Source of the DNA: Arachidicoccus rhizosphaerae | GTDB taxonomy: Bacteria; Bacteroidota; Bacteroidia; Chitinophagales; Chitinophagaceae | Length of the DNA: 64,000 nt | NCBI RefSeq assembly: GCF_900107765.1 | Contig: NZ_FNQY01000010.1 | Location: 62,001 to 126,000, forward strand | Reading direction: 5' to 3' | Part shown: one piece after another, positions 26,127 through 34,848 of the stretch | Numbering within the stretch: the first letter of the stretch is position 1 | Layout: each line of letters opens with the position of its first letter | Translations under genes and position numbers: made by a program | Notes under the pieces: generated by a model | Databases searched by the model: none | The model's input: only the letters and a program-made list of their open reading frames with translations | What the model was told of the DNA's origin: nothing

Positions 26127-26471
26127 TTTTATGTACTGTTGCAAATCGCATATATGCTAATTTTTAGCCATAAAAGCCACTCAATGAGTGGCTTTTATCT
26201 TTCTGTCTATCCGGATATCCCCCCTTTGGAGTACCGCCAAAATAGATCCTTCCTTCTTACCTATTGCTGCTCCTTTCTGATAAAACAGCCGGTTCTTTCT
26301 GCTATAAATCGTCTTGTATTCATTATCCCGGGGTTAAAGTCAGACATAAAAGTATTTGGTGTATTTTTACCTTTTAAATGGTTATTTGTACCTCTTGATT
26401 TGAATAGCAGCGTCCTTTGCGTTGAATCGCTATTAAAAAAGGCACCTGCTAACCATGATCAACCTGAAACA
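26127..26471 (+). other. 345-base intergenic region
   Basis: The region begins with the C1-peptidase terminator and then runs to the DUF445 ATG. An open frame spans it (from 26139), but it would translate the terminator hairpin and has no coding character. No convincing promoter with TAnnTTTG was found before the DUF445 gene. Confidence 0.55.
26169..26202 (+). terminator. terminator after the C1-peptidase gene
   Basis: ATAAAAGCCACT (26170-26181) pairs with AGTGGCTTTTAT (26187-26198) over a 5-base loop. A short T-rich tail follows, 44 bases after the stop codon. Confidence 0.82.
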
Positions 26472-27815
26472 ATGAATGAATTAAACAATAAGATTACAGA
26501 TAATGCCAATAAAGCGGATGGCTTCACTGAAGCGTCCGGACAACTGCACGCAGCCCTCCATCCGGATCGGCCCAAGTTAAGGCAGTTAAAAAAGCATAAA
26601 ACCCTGGCCACCATCTGCCTGGTATGTATGGCACTGTTATATCTGTGCATGGTCTATTTATTAAAGCACCGGCCCGGGGCATGGATGGGTTATGTTAAGG
26701 CATTTGCCGAGGCGGGCGTTGTCGGGGCGCTGGCGGACTGGTTTGCGGTGACGGCACTCTTTCATCATCCCATGGGTCTTAAAATACCGCACACGAACCT
26801 GATTGAAAGAAAAAAGGCCACTATCGGTAATAACCTGGGCGGCTTTGTCGTGGATAACTTCCTTACTCCGATGGCGCTGCGTCCCTATTTTGAAAAATTA
26901 GATGTGGCTACCATGGCTGGCAACTACCTGGCCATCGAAAATAACCGGGTCCAGCTTATTGCTGAGGCCTTAAAAATGGCGGCGGAGCTGCTGGAAAAAA
27001 CCGATGACCAGGCGGCTGCCCGTTTTTTAAAAAACAAGGGACGGGATTTACTCGAAACGGTAAAGCTGGGGCCGACACTAGGCGGCGGTCTGGACCTGCT
27101 GCTAGACCAGGGTCAGGATCAACGGTTATTAAATTATCTGCTTGATAACCTCAAACATTATATTTCGGAAAATGAAGATTTGGTTAAGGACAGGGTAAAA
27201 AAGGAAAGCGGTTTTCTAGTCCCGGGTTTTGTGGATAATATGCTGGCCAACCGCATTACAGTGGGTCTTGCCAATTATATACATGAGATCCACCAAACGG
27301 CTAACCATCCGCTGCGCCAGGAACTCAGATCCAGACTGAGAACCCTTTCCGCGGATCTGAAGACCGGCGAGAAGTTCGAAGCTGATCTACAGCAACTCAA
27401 AGCAGGTCTGCTTTCAGAAACTCAGCTGGAAGGTTATGCCATGATGGCCTGGCAGTATTTAAAAGACATGCTGCTTCAGGAAATGAACTACGACGCTGCT
27501 TTGGAAGGTTCCACTAAATTATCAAGATACCTGGACCGGCAGCTGGTCAGTCTGGCCGACCATCTTAAAAATGACCCTAAAATGGCCGGCAAAGTCAATC
27601 ACTGGATCCGGCTCAATGCTTACCGCTTAACGCTACGCAACAGGGCCAGAGTAGGTGAGCTGATCAGCCGTACGGTTGGCAACTGGCAGGGAAAAGATCT
27701 AAGTGAAAAATTAGAACTGGAAGTAGGCAAGGACCTGCAGTTTATCAGAATCAACGGCACCATCGTGGGCGGACTGGTTGGTCTACTGATTTATACGATT
27801 ACTCAATTTTTATAG
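26472..27815 (+). CDS. DUF445 family membrane protein
   Basis: With ATG 26472 this is a 447-residue protein. The upstream extension of the frame covers a terminator and is rejected. It has an N-terminal membrane helix (TICLVCMALLYLCMVYLL), then the conserved DUF445 segment YVKAFAEAGVVGALADWFAV and TALFHHPMGLKIPHTNLIER, a long helical middle, and a C-terminal segment GTIVGGLVGLLIYTITQF that forms a second membrane helix. The family (YjiN/YheB-like) has no firm function. It stands alone, convergent with the efflux operon; the terminator for the latter lies in the 210-base gap. Confidence 0.85.
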   Translation: MNELNNKITDNANKADGFTEASGQLHAALHPDRPKLRQLKKHKTLATICLVCMALLYLCMVYLLKHRPGAWMGYVKAFAEAGVVGALADWFAVTALFHHPMGLKIPHTNLIERKKATIGNNLGGFVVDNFLTPMALRPYFEKLDVATMAGNYLAIENNRVQLIAEALKMAAELLEKTDDQAAARFLKNKGRDLLETVKLGPTLGGGLDLLLDQGQDQRLLNYLLDNLKHYISENEDLVKDRVKKESGFLVPGFVDNMLANRITVGLANYIHEIHQTANHPLRQELRSRLRTLSADLKTGEKFEADLQQLKAGLLSETQLEGYAMMAWQYLKDMLLQEMNYDAALEGSTKLSRYLDRQLVSLADHLKNDPKMAGKVNHWIRLNAYRLTLRNRARVGELISRTVGNWQGKDLSEKLELEVGKDLQFIRINGTIVGGLVGLLIYTITQFL

Positions 27816-27899
27816 CGGGATCCGCTCCTACACCTGTTTGCAGATAATGCCACTGAAAAAAGCCGCTATACATCCACTTTGATCCGTCCATTATCCCCC

Positions 27900-27968
27900 C
27901 AAAAAAACATCTGCCTATGACCGGCGACTACCAATAAATTGTACGGTGCCAGCTACATAGACAGATGC
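27900..27968 (-). terminator. terminator of the efflux operon
   Basis: CATCTGCCTATG (27908-27919) and CATAGACAGATG (27956-27967) form a 12-bp stem with one mismatch and a 36-base loop. On the minus strand it is followed by seven Ts (complement of 27901-27907). It lies about 60 bases after the last efflux gene. Confidence 0.65.
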
Positions 27969-28025
27969 GTCTTCAATGCTTAATGTGAGGATAATCCGAC
28001 TAAATATTTATTTAACGATAGATGC

Positions 28026-29621
28026 TTAGTGCATTGCCGCGCTCAGATCTACTTTCTTGTTTTTGTTTTTTACCATCAGTACAAAAGGTACGCAGATTAA
28101 GAACATCATTCCGATATAAAGAAATACATCCATATAGGAAAGAATCGCGACCTGTTTATTAATCATACCATCAATGGCTTCATATGCTGCCTGCTTTGCC
28201 TGGTTAATAGCCATGCCTTTTTGGGTGAACATCGCGACCAACCCGTTATATCGTTGCTGGAATATGCCGCTTGAGCCGACGGTATTGCTCACCATGTCGG
28301 TACGATAGCCAAAGGTCTGTCTGGTCATAAAAGTCGTAATCAAAGCGACCCCGAAGCTACCACCTAACTGACGCGCCATCCCCGTGAAAGAGGCTCCCTC
28401 TCCTATGGACTTACCTGTCAAGGTGGACAAGGCCAGTGTGGTAATCGGAATAAAAATCATACTCAGGGCAAAACCTCTGAGCATCAACATCCAGAAAAAG
28501 TCCTCAAAACCTGTATCGGGCGTAATAATTTTATAGCCCCACATACTATAGACAAAGAACAGGATAAATCCCAAAGAGATCAACAACTGTTGTTTGACGC
28601 CCTTTTGCATCAGCATCCCGATAATTGGCATCATAATAGCCGTCACCACGGCTGATGGCACCATAATCAGTCCCGCCTGGTACGCGGTCCAACCCAGAAT
28701 ATTCTGCAGATATAATGGAATGATAAAAGTAGAGCCATACAGGCCGAAACCCAGGATAAAGGTTAAAATCGTACCGATAGCCAGGTTTTTATCCCGAAGC
28801 ACCCTAAGGTTTACAATCGGGTTTTTAGCTACCGACTCCCGCCAGATAAAGAAATAAAACATGACGGCTGAAATAATGGAACAAATTACAATGATATGTG
28901 AACTGAACCAATCTTCCTCCTGCCCCTTTTCCAGCACAAACTGCAGACAGCCCACGGCTCCCATCAAAAAGAGAATCCCGAACCAGTCTACTTCGCTCGC
29001 TTTTTTCTTCTGACCGTATTTAGGACTGCGTACAAATTTCAGGGTCATGATTGCCGCTGCAATCCCGATCGGTATATTGACGAAGAAGATATAGGGCCAA
29101 CTATAAGTTTCCACCAGATAGCCCCCTAAAGGAGGTCCCAGGGTCGGGCCCACAATTACACCCAGTCCGTAAATAGCCTGCGCCATCCCTCTTTTTTCCA
29201 TCGGAAAAACTTCCGTAATAATGGTTTGGGAAGTTACGAGCAGGGCGCCACCACCCACGCCTTGTAAAAACCTAAATACAATCAGCTCCCAAAGCGAGGT
29301 AGCATTACCACAGAAAAAAGAACATACCGTAAAAAGGATAACGGAAGCCGCAAAATAATTTCTTCTGCCAAATTGCTGGCTCAGCCAACTGGTCATAGGA
29401 ATAATAATCACATTACCAATGGCGTAAGCCGTAATGACCCAGCCAATCTCACTTAAAGTAGCACCCAGGTTACCTTTCATATCATTGAGCGCCACATTGA
29501 CGATCGTGGTATCCACAATCTCCAGCAGTGCGCACAGGATAGCTGTGATGACAATGACCACCCTTCGGGCACCGTATTCTACTAAAGAATCCTGTTGATT
29601 TAAGGTTGTTGTATTACTCAT
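28026..29621 (-). CDS. DHA2-family multidrug MFS transporter (EmrB/QacA type)
   Basis: This 531-residue inner-membrane drug:H+ antiporter has about 14 hydrophobic segments. Signatures include the first-helix motif LLEIVDTTIVNVAL (motif D1 of the 14-TM family), the loop WLSQQFGRRN (motif A) and VGPTLGPPLGGYLVETYSW (motif C, antiporter). It is the last gene of the tetR-tolC-emrA-emrB operon and would form a tripartite pump with the HlyD and TolC proteins encoded upstream. A 326-base spacer separates it from emrA, unlike the tight spacing of the other genes. Confidence 0.92.
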   Translation of the reverse strand: MSNTTTLNQQDSLVEYGARRVVIVITAILCALLEIVDTTIVNVALNDMKGNLGATLSEIGWVITAYAIGNVIIIPMTSWLSQQFGRRNYFAASVILFTVCSFFCGNATSLWELIVFRFLQGVGGGALLVTSQTIITEVFPMEKRGMAQAIYGLGVIVGPTLGPPLGGYLVETYSWPYIFFVNIPIGIAAAIMTLKFVRSPKYGQKKKASEVDWFGILFLMGAVGCLQFVLEKGQEEDWFSSHIIVICSIISAVMFYFFIWRESVAKNPIVNLRVLRDKNLAIGTILTFILGFGLYGSTFIIPLYLQNILGWTAYQAGLIMVPSAVVTAIMMPIIGMLMQKGVKQQLLISLGFILFFVYSMWGYKIITPDTGFEDFFWMLMLRGFALSMIFIPITTLALSTLTGKSIGEGASFTGMARQLGGSFGVALITTFMTRQTFGYRTDMVSNTVGSSGIFQQRYNGLVAMFTQKGMAINQAKQAAYEAIDGMINKQVAILSYMDVFLYIGMMFLICVPFVLMVKNKNKKVDLSAAMH

Positions 29622-29947
29622 TATAATTTTTCATCTTTTAAAAGAAAAGGTGAACCGCAATGCAATAAAGGATGTTCAATAATTTTCAGAAAATATCTGC
29701 ACCTTTAAGCCGGGCTACGCCTATTTCTGCCTTACGTAGAAAGTATGGAGTATGGATAACTGGCCTGTTTAAAAGAAAGCCCGACCGCCTTTCGGCGCGT
29801 TCCCTTTCCTTTAATCACTCCCTGCCACCGCCCTGTCTGCTATCGGAGAAATTAAACATTTAATCCGCAATAGCAGATAACCATGACAGCTTCTCCTCTC
29901 ATCAGAACTTCTATAACCGTACTTTCTTACTACCTAATTCTGCTGCC
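29622..29947 (-). other. 326-base spacer inside the efflux operon with a long hairpin
   Basis: No gene is seen between the HlyD and MFS genes. The main structure is a hairpin at 29836-29877. TCTGCTAT pairs with ATAGCAGA, CGG with CCG, and ATTAAA with TTTAAT, closing on a 2-base tip that would open in RNA. It lies about 70 bases downstream of the emrA stop. A short CGCC/GGCG hairpin is near 29788-29799. Confidence 0.5.
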
Positions 29948-31117
29948 TTATTTTGCTGCCGTCCCAGCAGTATCTGTACCGGCTGCAGGCGTGGCAGCCG
30001 GAGCGCTATTGCCTGCGGAAGTCAACAGAACATCTACGTCTACACTCATGCCTGAACTCAGCATCTGTAAGGTGGCATCATTTACGCCTACCAAATCAAT
30101 TCTGACCGGGATACGCTGAACCACTTTGATAAAGTTACCAGATGCATTATCGGGAGGCAATAAGGCCATCTTAGCCCCTGTAGCCGGAGAAATGGAAGAT
30201 ACTTTACCTTTTAAATCCAAATCGGGATACGCATCCACATGTATTTCCACATCCTGACCGTTGCGGATTTTAGTCATCTGCGTTTCTTTAAAGTTGGCAA
30301 CTACCCATCTTTTCAGATTAGGTACTACTTCAAATAAGGACTGACCGGCAGAAACAAACTGACCAGGTTGCAGGTTTACAGTTCCAACCTGACCATCAAC
30401 AGATGCGGTGATGACCGTATAGGATAAATTCAGTTTAGCGGCATCAATGGCAGCCTGTTCCTGTTTGATTTTGGCTTCAGCACTGGAAACCTGACTGCTG
30501 GAAACGCTTTTCTGACTGGCCACAGCCGCTACATTTTTAGCAGCAGCATTTCTTTGCGCCTGCAAAATACCTAACTGTTTTTCAGCCAGTTCTTTTGTAG
30601 CTTTTGCCTCTTCGAACTGTTGCTGGGTTATCGTGTGGTCTTTAATCAGATTGCTATAGCGTTCAAAGTCACTATTGGCTCTCCAAAGGTTCACCTTGGC
30701 AGACTCGATTTGTGCGTCCACTGTTTCAATAGATGTTCTGGAACTGGCAATATTACTGGCGGTAACGCCAATACCTGCATTGGCTATACTAACGCCGCTT
30801 TGGGCGGTCGCAAGACCGGCTTCTGCATTTTCCAGCGCAATCTGGAAATCTCTGTCATCGAGTATCACCAGGGTATCGCCCTTATGAACATATTGATGAT
30901 CTTTTACTTTAACATCTTTGATATAACCTGATACATGCGGGATAACCGGGCTGATATCGCTGGAAATCTGCGCATCATCGGTTTCTTCATGCTTTTGTGC
31001 ATGTAAGAAGGCCATGACGCCGTAAATAATACCTGCTACGACCAATATGGAGAAAATGATCGCAAATAAGGCATTTGATTTTTTCTTGGGTTTTGTGGTG
31101 TTATTTTCCTGAGACAT
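29948..31117 (-). CDS. HlyD/EmrA-family membrane fusion protein
   Basis: This 389-residue periplasmic adaptor has one N-terminal membrane helix (LFAIIFSILVVAGIIYGVMA). The lipoyl-like half-motifs are VIPHVSGYIKDVKVKDHQYV with KGDTLVILDDRDF, and later VDGQVGTVNLQPGQFVSAGQ. A long alpha-helical hairpin lies between them (about 85-225) and a beta-barrel domain follows. The C-terminus is an Ala/Thr/Gly-rich tail. It links the MFS pump to the TolC-like channel encoded just upstream, 58 bases away on the same strand. Confidence 0.92.
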   Translation of the reverse strand: MSQENNTTKPKKKSNALFAIIFSILVVAGIIYGVMAFLHAQKHEETDDAQISSDISPVIPHVSGYIKDVKVKDHQYVHKGDTLVILDDRDFQIALENAEAGLATAQSGVSIANAGIGVTASNIASSRTSIETVDAQIESAKVNLWRANSDFERYSNLIKDHTITQQQFEEAKATKELAEKQLGILQAQRNAAAKNVAAVASQKSVSSSQVSSAEAKIKQEQAAIDAAKLNLSYTVITASVDGQVGTVNLQPGQFVSAGQSLFEVVPNLKRWVVANFKETQMTKIRNGQDVEIHVDAYPDLDLKGKVSSISPATGAKMALLPPDNASGNFIKVVQRIPVRIDLVGVNDATLQMLSSGMSVDVDVLLTSAGNSAPAATPAAGTDTAGTAAK

Positions 31118-31175
31118 TTTTCTCGCTTTATTATTGTTATAATTGTTTAATTACTTGTTGGATATTATATTTTAA

Positions 31176-32564
31176 TTATTGAGCCTGATGGATATTGTGT
31201 ACCTTTTTATTCAGCACACCCACCGTCTCATAAATTTTATTATAGGCCACGGCAGCGTCGGCCTTGGCATTGGCATAATTAATACGCGCCTGTAACTGAG
31301 CAACGTCTGCATCGAAAAGATCAGTGGCGGTTGCCAGCGCATTATCGTATTTATTTTTCACGATCCGGTAGTTTTCCTCTGCCTGTTCGATGGCTTTTTG
31401 CAGCACATCCAGTCTTTTCAGCTGATGGTTATAATCATTATAGGCCTGGAAGATCTCTGTCTGGATATCATCCTCCAGCTGCTGTCTGCGGATATCCAGA
31501 ATCTTTTCCTGGGTTTTGGCGGATCTTTCCTTTGATTTGTTCTTATATAAAGCCCCCAAATCATAACTTACGCCTACTCCGACATTCACAATATTATAGG
31601 CACTCAGCGCATTAGGAATATCTGCGGCCATATATCCACCCGTAAGTGCTACCGTGGGCAGTTTATTGCCCTGGACAACTTTTGTGTTATAAAGCGCCGC
31701 CTGACTGCGCTCCACAGTAGCCAGATAATCAAATCGGTTAGACTTAGCCATACCAACCAGATCAGCGAGCCCTTCTATCTGTGCAGGAGTGCCCACGGCA
31801 TTGGTATCTATAATAATCTGCGTACTGTCTTCCAATCCCAATAACAGATTGAAATTAAAATTGGTAATTTTACGGTTGTTTTCGGCGTCCAGAACGGCTA
31901 ATTCCATATCACTTTGTTGCAGTTCTGCTTTCATCAGGTCATTTCTGGCAATAATACCATTGGCTTCCAGATTAGAAAAATCCCTGACTCTTTGTTCAGC
32001 CGTCCGCAGGTTTTCGTTAACCAGCTTAAGCTGTGCATCGGCCTTATACAGATTATAATAGGCACTGATGATATTTTGAACGACGCCTTCTTTATCATTT
32101 TCTGCATCCAGCTTGGTGGCCTTGGTGATATACTCCGCACTTTTTATGGAGTTATTAATTTTCCCGCCGGCATAAAGAGGTAAAGAAGCGCTCACCATTC
32201 CGTAAACGGCCTGGTGTACCTTTGGCATTTCACTGGAAGAACTGCTACCGTCATCAGAGGAACTACCATCATCACTATCACTGTTTCCGCCCAGATCCAG
32301 TTTGATGTTCAGATGAGGCTGAGCCAGGTATAAATAGGCGCCGCTGACCTTCAGGTCCGGCAACTTGGCATCCTTGGCCTCTGTTAAACTGGCCTCAGCC
32401 TGTTCAATAGCTGCATCGGAGAGCATCAGTTTTTTACTATGCCCCAGTCCCAGCTCAATGGCCTCGTTTAAACTTAGGTTTTTTGTTGGTTGTTGTGCCC
32501 ATAAAAGAGCAGGAAAGCTTACGGCTGCAAACAAATACCCTGCCTTTTTAAATGTTTGATTCAT
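31176..32564 (-). CDS. TolC-family outer membrane efflux protein
   Basis: This 462-residue protein has a signal peptide (LFAAVSFPALLWAQ) and two OEP repeats, starting LSLNEAIELGLGHSKKLML and SNRFDYLATVERSQAALYNT, each predicted to form half of the TolC barrel and tunnel. At about 93-117 a Ser/Asp-rich stretch (GGNSDSDDGSSSDDG and SSSS) interrupts the first strand hairpin; it is probably an exposed loop. It acts as the exit duct of the efflux pump. It lies between tetR (115 bases) and the HlyD gene. Confidence 0.92.
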   Translation of the reverse strand: MNQTFKKAGYLFAAVSFPALLWAQQPTKNLSLNEAIELGLGHSKKLMLSDAAIEQAEASLTEAKDAKLPDLKVSGAYLYLAQPHLNIKLDLGGNSDSDDGSSSDDGSSSSSEMPKVHQAVYGMVSASLPLYAGGKINNSIKSAEYITKATKLDAENDKEGVVQNIISAYYNLYKADAQLKLVNENLRTAEQRVRDFSNLEANGIIARNDLMKAELQQSDMELAVLDAENNRKITNFNFNLLLGLEDSTQIIIDTNAVGTPAQIEGLADLVGMAKSNRFDYLATVERSQAALYNTKVVQGNKLPTVALTGGYMAADIPNALSAYNIVNVGVGVSYDLGALYKNKSKERSAKTQEKILDIRRQQLEDDIQTEIFQAYNDYNHQLKRLDVLQKAIEQAEENYRIVKNKYDNALATATDLFDADVAQLQARINYANAKADAAVAYNKIYETVGVLNKKVHNIHQAQ

Positions 32565-32679
32565 GTAGAATGTGTTTTACAATACGTTTATTGGGTAATT
32601 TCCCTAAAAGCTGTAATCGGAATTAATTAAATGCATTAGCCTTCAGCAATCTGTATTTGCCGGGGCTGCCTGATATCCA

Positions 32680-33321
32680 TTATTTAGTATCCGTTACCTG
32701 CTTTTTCTGCAGGTAAACATGGATTAAAGCCTTTAAATGATCAATCACCCTTTTTTTATTTTTTGGATTCTCAAAAGGATCCGTGCCTGTGTCATCCTGC
32801 TCAAAAATCAGATTACAAATGGTCCGGGATAAAAAGACATGGTTGATGGTTCCCATAATGGTGGATACAATCAGTCCCAAATCAACCTGTTCATTAAACT
32901 CCCCATTTTCAATCCCTTCTTCCAGGATGGTTCTTAGTATCAGGCCATTCTTTTTAAATATATTACCAATGGCCGTATTGAGTTCCGGTCTTTTATTGAG
33001 CATTACCTCATTTTGAAGTACCTTATGAAAATGCCTTTTTTCCAGAACTTTATTTACCTGAAGCACGATAACGCGATCCATCTTCTGAATAGCCGTCAGG
33101 CTGGTATCCTGCGCCAACTCTTCAAATTCTTTCCTCGCCTTTTCAGATCTTCCCTCCACAATAGCTTCAAATAGTTTTTCCTTACTACCGAAGTAATAAT
33201 TAATCATAGCGATATTCACACCGGCCGCACTGGCCAGATCTCGCATGGAAGTTCCTTCAAAACCATTTTTGGAAAATAACTCAATGGCTACATTAATAAT
33301 ATGAGATTTTTTGTCTGACAT
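32680..33321 (-). CDS. TetR-family transcriptional regulator of the efflux operon
   Basis: This 213-residue repressor has an N-terminal helix-turn-helix of the TetR type: IINVAIELFSKNGFEGTSMR, then DLASAAGVNIAMINYYFGSK and EKLFEAIVEGR. The C-terminal ligand domain is helical and variable. It is the first gene of the operon it probably controls. Its promoter is overlaid by two palindromes (33358-33373 and 33379-33394) that are strong operator candidates. The leader is about 25 bases. The inducer is unknown, presumably a pump substrate. Confidence 0.9.
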   Translation of the reverse strand: MSDKKSHIINVAIELFSKNGFEGTSMRDLASAAGVNIAMINYYFGSKEKLFEAIVEGRSEKARKEFEELAQDTSLTAIQKMDRVIVLQVNKVLEKRHFHKVLQNEVMLNKRPELNTAIGNIFKKNGLILRTILEEGIENGEFNEQVDLGLIVSTIMGTINHVFLSRTICNLIFEQDDTGTDPFENPKNKKRVIDHLKALIHVYLQKKQVTDTK

Positions 33322-33352
33322 CTCTAAAATCCTTTCTTTTGCTTTTGAAATG

Positions 33353-33383
33353 CAAAATTAAACAATTGTTTAAGTCAATCAAA
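33353..33383 (-). promoter_or_regulatory. tetR-efflux operon promoter
   Basis: On the minus strand TTTG (complement of 33380-33383) is followed after 19 bases by TAATTTTG (complement of 33353-33360). This is an exact TTTG-N19-TAnnTTTG promoter. Transcription should start near 33346. Confidence 0.82.
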
Positions 33384-33394
33384 CATTTGTTTAA
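33358..33394. promoter_or_regulatory. paired TetR operator candidates
   Basis: TTAAACAATTGTTTAA (33358-33373) is a perfect 16-bp palindrome overlapping the -7 element. TCAAACATTTGTTTAA (33379-33394) is an imperfect copy overlapping the -33 element. Their centres are 21 bp apart, two helical turns. Binding would block the promoter. Confidence 0.75.
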
Positions 33395-33831
33395 TCTTTT
33401 TTTCAAAAAAATAACTCAAAATAGTCGAAAAAAGCATCTATTATATTGATAATAAATTGTTTATATAATTTTTTAAAAAACCTGTCTTTTCGGTGAAAAT
33501 TCAGATTTAAGCGGTAAATAAGTCGATTTTTGCGATTTATACCCCGCTTTGGATAAATCAGCCCTCCTGATATTCTTCCTTAAAAGCCTTTGCCAGCTGT
33601 CCCTCTATGCAAATTATAAGCGGCGCTTTCCGGTGGAAAGCTGTCAAGCGCTAAAAAAATCAGCTGAATATCTTTATATGCCCCCTGCAGCAATAACCAT
33701 TAGGTGCTTTGCCACAGGTACAGTATTTTTAGGCCCTGACTTGACTGTAAAACCAGTCAGGTGTATCAATCATTAAATGGTAACGGTATTTACCCATAAG
33801 TTCCCGCTTAGACAATTGAAAAGTAAACGGT

Positions 33832-34776
33832 ATGACAAATTCCAGCACAGAAAATAAAAATCAGCAGCCTGAAAAACTGGCTGAAAATCCAGAAAGCCCC
33901 CTTTCGGTTCCAACGCATACCCATCCGGTGAATATGCAACACCGGATTAGTCAGCAGACAGGACTGGAAGCAGCTTTTATGGGACTGGTCACCATTATGG
34001 ATGAACTCAGAGAAGGCTGTCCATGGGACAGAGAGCAAACAATAGATACCCTCAGGTCCATGACGCTGGAAGAAACCTATGAACTGACCGGGGCCATTGA
34101 TGAAAAAAACTGGTCAGATTTAAAGGGAGAGTTGGGCGATATTATGCTGCATCTGCTCTTTTATGCCAGAATCGGCAAAGAAGAAGGTAAATTTAATTTG
34201 AAAGATGTACTGGATGGCATCAGCGACAAAATGATCCGGCGCCATCCTCATATTTATGGAGACATTCAAGTCCGGGATGCCGAAGAGGTAAAGCGAAACT
34301 GGCAACAAATTAAACAGCAAAAAGAAAAGACCTCGATATTAAGCGGCGTGCCAAAGGGCCTGCCCTCCATGGTTAAGGCTGCCAGGATACAGGAAAAAGC
34401 CAGCCAGGCAGGCTTTGACTGGCCTGATGGGGATACGGTTAGCGTTTATAATAAGGTACTGGAAGAATTAAATGAGCTTTCAGAAGCGGCCGCTTCTTAT
34501 GACCAGGCTCATATCGAGGAAGAATTGGGAGATGTTTTTTTCTCCTTAATTAATTACGCACGCTTTTTGAAGGTAGATGCCGATAAAGCACTGGAAAGCT
34601 GCAATCAGAAATTTATCCTTCGCTTTAACCGGATGGAAGCGCTGGCTGCAGCCTCTGGCAAATCCATTACGGATAAGGATCAGAGTTTTGAAGCATTGGA
34701 TCAGTTATGGGAGCTGGCTAAAAAGCAGTTAAAGCAGGAGTCCATCAACGGCAAAGGAAAAACAGATGTGCACTAA
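33832..34776 (+). CDS. mazG: nucleoside triphosphate pyrophosphohydrolase MazG
   Basis: This 314-residue all-alpha NTP pyrophosphatase hydrolyses (d)NTPs to NMP and pyrophosphate. Both MazG domains are seen: the N-terminal one with LREGCPWDREQTIDTLRSMT, EETYELTGAID and ELGDIMLHLLFYA (ExxE...ExxD metal ligands), and the C-terminal one with KVLEELNELSEAAA and EEELGDVFFSLINYARF. A 34-residue polar N-terminal extension precedes M35 (33934), which could be the true start. The gene is followed after 72 bases by a large sensor kinase on the same strand. Confidence 0.93.
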   Translation: MTNSSTENKNQQPEKLAENPESPLSVPTHTHPVNMQHRISQQTGLEAAFMGLVTIMDELREGCPWDREQTIDTLRSMTLEETYELTGAIDEKNWSDLKGELGDIMLHLLFYARIGKEEGKFNLKDVLDGISDKMIRRHPHIYGDIQVRDAEEVKRNWQQIKQQKEKTSILSGVPKGLPSMVKAARIQEKASQAGFDWPDGDTVSVYNKVLEELNELSEAAASYDQAHIEEELGDVFFSLINYARFLKVDADKALESCNQKFILRFNRMEALAAASGKSITDKDQSFEALDQLWELAKKQLKQESINGKGKTDVH

Positions 34777-34848
34777 AATGTAAAAAATATAAAAACAGAA
34801 TAATATAAACAGGCGGACCAAGCCTTCCTTAGGCAGCACCAAAATCAA

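Larger units (their letters stand above)
33322..33831. other. 510-base divergent region between tetR and mazG
   Basis: Besides the tetR promoter and operators, the region holds A/T-rich DNA and a hairpin CCTGACT (33735-33741) with AGTCAGG (33755-33761), 70 bases before mazG. An open frame at 33549-33776 has no coding character. No clear mazG promoter was found. Confidence 0.55.

Noticed and set aside
26139-26471. Upstream extension of the DUF445 reading frame
   Set aside because: It runs through the terminator hairpin of the preceding gene and has no coding character; the conserved part starts after ATG 26472.
33549-33776. Possible 75-residue gene between tetR and mazG
   Set aside because: There is no recognisable domain, it has Cys- and Leu-rich random composition, and no promoter or partner gene.
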